Shown here: positions 59,101 through 59,703 of the stretch, piece by piece | Position numbering within the stretch: position 1 is the stretch's first letter | How the letters are laid out: each line of letters begins with the position of its first letter | Virus record (IMG/VR): IMGVR_UViG_3300007512_001945 | Location: 1 to 59,703 of that record | DNA: 59,703 nt | Direction: 5' to 3' (one strand) | DNA from: a virus | Translations under genes and position numbers: made by a program | The notes under the pieces: model-generated | Seen by the model: only the letters and a program-made list of their open reading frames with translations | Database searches by the model: none | What the model was told of the DNA's origin: nothing

Positions 59101-59703
59101 CGCTTGAAGTCCGCAGCATATATAATAGTGGAACACCCTGTGATATTACCCAATCAACTGCATATACTTCAGATGTTTCGAAGCTGTGGGATTGGATCAG
59201 ATTCGGTACCGGCAGCACCAACGAGAAGACCGACATCCGAACAGCTAATGCCGGTACATATGGTATAGGCAACCGCGTCGTCGGTTTCACGGGTACCAAA
59301 ACATATTTGCCGTTGGCAGTTAACGGTGGCACTAACCCCGCATTTGAATTAACAGGCGGCGCTGGTCATGCGTCAGTATTGGCAGGCTGCGCCTCGGTGA
59401 TAACCGGAGCCACCACAACCACCACCTGCACCGACAGGACCATCTATGACAATTTCTACGTTAAGCATCCGATCCCCCGGTCATCGAAACAGTACACATG
59501 GGTAACCCGTTCATTAGCCAGCACTAACGGTGTGTTTGGATACGCACCAGCAACATTCAGGATATCCTCCAGCACCGGCGGCACAAAGAACGCATATAAT
59601 TTTGTGAGTCAAAGTGACTTCGGTTCGTATTACATGCACGGGTTCACTAACAAAAGAAAGTTTGGCTGGACATCTGCCAGTGTCGCCGCCGCTAGCAACA
59701 CAA
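53118..59703 (+). CDS. Giant LamG-containing tail/fibre protein, cut by window end
   Basis: Open from ATG 53118 to the last base with no stop, so at least 2195 aa and partial. Residues about 200-395 form a LamG/concanavalin-like domain (VTVEFWLKKEAF, WGHYAFVFQNSG, ASLDEFRYWKVARN). A second LamG-like domain lies at about 1800-2005 (SWTGWINFGDQG, WNHFSVVWDASA, SGAIDEYTYWTRPLTPLE). Between them is a long structural part with NLIYLNLYNNLTNIYKSKGT. LamG-type folds bind glycans, so this protein probably touches the host surface. It is the best receptor-binding candidate in the window. Confidence 0.82.
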   Translation, partial: MSIKKLFGETVGDLQSADYKNQKETFEPIESARNAEAIELKQNTFVPQVDFAEPENFAKYGSAYLYYSGAMNRILDFYPYDGSKAEKNEFYNGLMGVEKYVFDNLYPKSTGYAVLSPAGYTRVGDMTSDGYGTPSSYEYITFKGGPGTGSAGSTLVSKSPNAYSNKFNYSNIYDTDIYTTENLPTDYGKGTRQSNLKANFDTGVTVEFWLKKEAFDVTATQQEVVFDLWNSASVGNTDYGRLTITIQGSSGSATPFLLTAQSGTVSASFVTQSIGSGLTPSSLTSWGHYAFVFQNSGSMLKTQLYVNGYINDVTSSFSTPGTTNGSLGEITGSMIGRIGALITNPMTNRVSASSARNGDGRLSASLDEFRYWKVARNAQQIGESFFVPVGGGVNTDISNTTLGVYYKFNEGITTVAATDSIVLDYAGRVTNGAWTGYTSTSRNTGSAIVSASAASREDPDPIMRSQHTDVSTLQTNLLESGSFYDSNNNSSFINYAPAWVIEEHENEGNDNLKIISHIMGAYFDKMYLLTSQMPALRQTTYTTASHRPYPFAHHLPQSLGLYSPEIFVDSTILEKFESRTEKELFESKLVDAKNLIYLNLYNNLTNIYKSKGTEKSIRNVMRCFNLDDSLLKLKVYNRDNTYQLKNNLQQSMLDRSSLDFNQSGNIHAVVYQALTGTATPVSRGGQALGYISASRGTAGAYNAEARYGATIEASLTLPKFFSTNDKFNRTWISSSLFGLYQVTTGSITNESGSATTLRASDETNFQIFAVRDAEYSKNVRFLLTSSISPHPIPTLSSSTFPGAYDDSQWNLSVRIKPRGYPLDGMVTGSTTNYPYDVIFRGVNTILGTVRNSFEVTGVMGAPTHYPAGYSAANSYLSGTNFLHSAKRVYAGARRTNLTGTVLNPSDVRFSSIKYWTKVLDNLSLDQHVYDLENAGISGSYREIAPRDTNNAGLDLTNANTIALNWRFDNLTSSNAGGYFNVTDYSSGSALLRDNYGWLGEVVGYQHGGYGWGFPPLEKAVVQKQLTNVFKFIDPEQAVSSDMIQILDKDDEVFGVVETVPDFIYTLEKSQQQAVSDEMLDFFAGVIDFNNLIGAPINRYRDRYKNLEKLREAFYRRVTAVTDVEKFVGYYKWFDDAITEIVSQLVPASSNLVEGVLNTIEPTVLDRSKYETKYPTLDAQVPDLVGVVGGEAESAWDAKLERTTVPRSPRDTTRHVPFWKTRAIRSADEISAARFVGAAAAAIIDAQRETFRKVIVSAPHMSRSAPTFYDHKTNNTYTGNAFKINTLSKLFKVTADKKYDTRGSIKGGVNFDANKNIHFTYAALHPAGPVDQSGGRFVPQNVLIAFMKDLVALPYDNDPKLPIEKIKRYITVNHGRAKVGESDEHLKSSLVFPFNLISSSVKTGYQKEVYDRLTASFEITNLHNDVYGPDMEKPLQGPFTEHVVGGHQSRHVRVNYSSSTHPLDTWRTRPEAWKILLGTCDATFTGAIGMVGADYPWPEWNGYPDVPGNYPAYPMTAALKAVYYRDVVAKRPVNIKNIKLTTGSTILGNYRHTYDFVNTVGTFNNPRGFIENQPTFPANVFQTHTTGATSTNTILDMPRLLRPGTVPAAIQDSHFTFVGDYSTSYLTSAINKSVIVGRFSNHGGPEVQSRGHQDFRSSEYSVYNALNFKNLTVIKPSQGPSGTISETEGIRVSDIHGFDYGLRSQLSRHTARFGRDSLFVTSTAVPYGNAAPGGTYNQLPGFHKVHRNNVGRPKCLDTITYGYNKALTNSSGYDFGAANYLSTLILTGADNNDATNTIMPLIGAVTSSGLSWTGWINFGDQGSAVTQSVTALGLRHTDKTFFEIQKTHGSGEYKFQVYLRLQNTAGGWRTGGGAGDYNLWEFTSTDNWSSGWNHFSVVWDASAVSNGSLASVADKYMKIYYNGVDTEASRVDSNTTKNYYSTWDATKSGAFGFSTPPNNIVVTYNGAFSIGGDFTGLRPMSGAIDEYTYWTRPLTPLEVRSIYNSGTPCDITQSTAYTSDVSKLWDWIRFGTGSTNEKTDIRTANAGTYGIGNRVVGFTGTKTYLPLAVNGGTNPAFELTGGAGHASVLAGCASVITGATTTTTCTDRTIYDNFYVKHPIPRSSKQYTWVTRSLASTNGVFGYAPATFRISSSTGGTKNAYNFVSQSDFGSYYMHGFTNKRKFGWTSASVAAASNT

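Noticed and set aside
53503-59268. Several short plus-strand ORFs inside the last 6.5 kb (such as 53503-53706 and 58609-58866)
   Set aside because: They are out-of-frame shadows of the single open frame starting at 53118, read without a stop through to the end in the parts checked.

Overview
The window reads as part of a large lytic tailed bacteriophage genome of the T4-like myovirus type. Genes are packed on the plus strand, mostly with 1-20 bp overlaps. T4-type landmarks are a gp55-like late sigma factor, gp25-like and gp6-like baseplate wedge proteins, gp5-like hub proteins and very large fibre/baseplate proteins. The sequence looks moderately AT-rich, and TAA, TAG and TGA all serve as stops. 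A Gram-negative host is inferred from two phage lipoproteins and other exported products, perfect sigma70-type promoters, and glycan genes of the surface-polysaccharide kind. No host or sampling site can be named from the sequence alone.

Layout. (1) 1-9080: accessory genes: a truncated 670-aa protein, a 2OG oxygenase, an exported metzincin-like protease, a thermonuclease, a TlpA-like lipoprotein, then three consecutive genes (4697-7033) sharing the same N-terminus (a protein kinase-like protein, an unknown, a HAD phosphatase), then many small proteins. (2) 9072-13255: a metallopeptidase with a charged tail, a ligase/nucleotidyltransferase fusion and a very acidic protein, possibly head-related. 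(3) 13256-20829: a sigma70 promoter, a Fis-like HTH protein, a structured 122-nt element, a phage tmRNA, an amidase-like enzyme, a von Willebrand A lipoprotein, a cytidylyltransferase, tRNA-Asn, tRNA-Gly and tRNA-Thr, a SpoU/TrmH RNA methyltransferase and a PIN-PhoH protein. (4) 20871-22636: small genes, a zinc peptidase and a RecB/Cas4-like nuclease behind a perfect promoter. (5) 22644-36795: a 14-kb glycan island with GT-B glycosyltransferases, a PIG-L deacetylase, methyltransferases, two SDRs, a sugar isomerase-like protein, a NeuA-like CMP-sugar synthetase, a NeuB-like synthase fused to a cupin, a PhyH oxygenase, a GT29 sialyltransferase and a short UDP-sugar dehydrogenase. (6) 36808-38641: small conserved genes and the late sigma factor. 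(7) 38631-59703: baseplate and tail, including two paralogous hub proteins, one carrying a protein tyrosine phosphatase signature and the other a lysozyme-like domain, and a LamG-containing protein that runs off the window end.

How the parts may fit together. Two layers stand out. First, a proposed ejected-effector set: several proteins start with a short peptide (MKLLLENWRKFINE type) that resembles the T4 capsid-targeting sequence and ends in a T4-type prohead protease motif. A kinase-like protein and a HAD phosphatase may thus be packed in the head and delivered with the DNA, while the tail hub carries a tyrosine phosphatase motif. Second, the glycan island encodes activation (NeuA), synthesis (NeuB) and transfer (GT29, with all four sialylmotifs) of a sialic-acid-like sugar. 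It could alter the host surface or decorate the virion. The tmRNA, tRNAs, RNA methyltransferase and PhoH form a translation/RNA-maintenance block.

No stretch longer than about 300 bases lacks a gene, except where the tmRNA and tRNAs lie. I saw no CRISPR array, insertion sequence, integrase or credible minus-strand gene.
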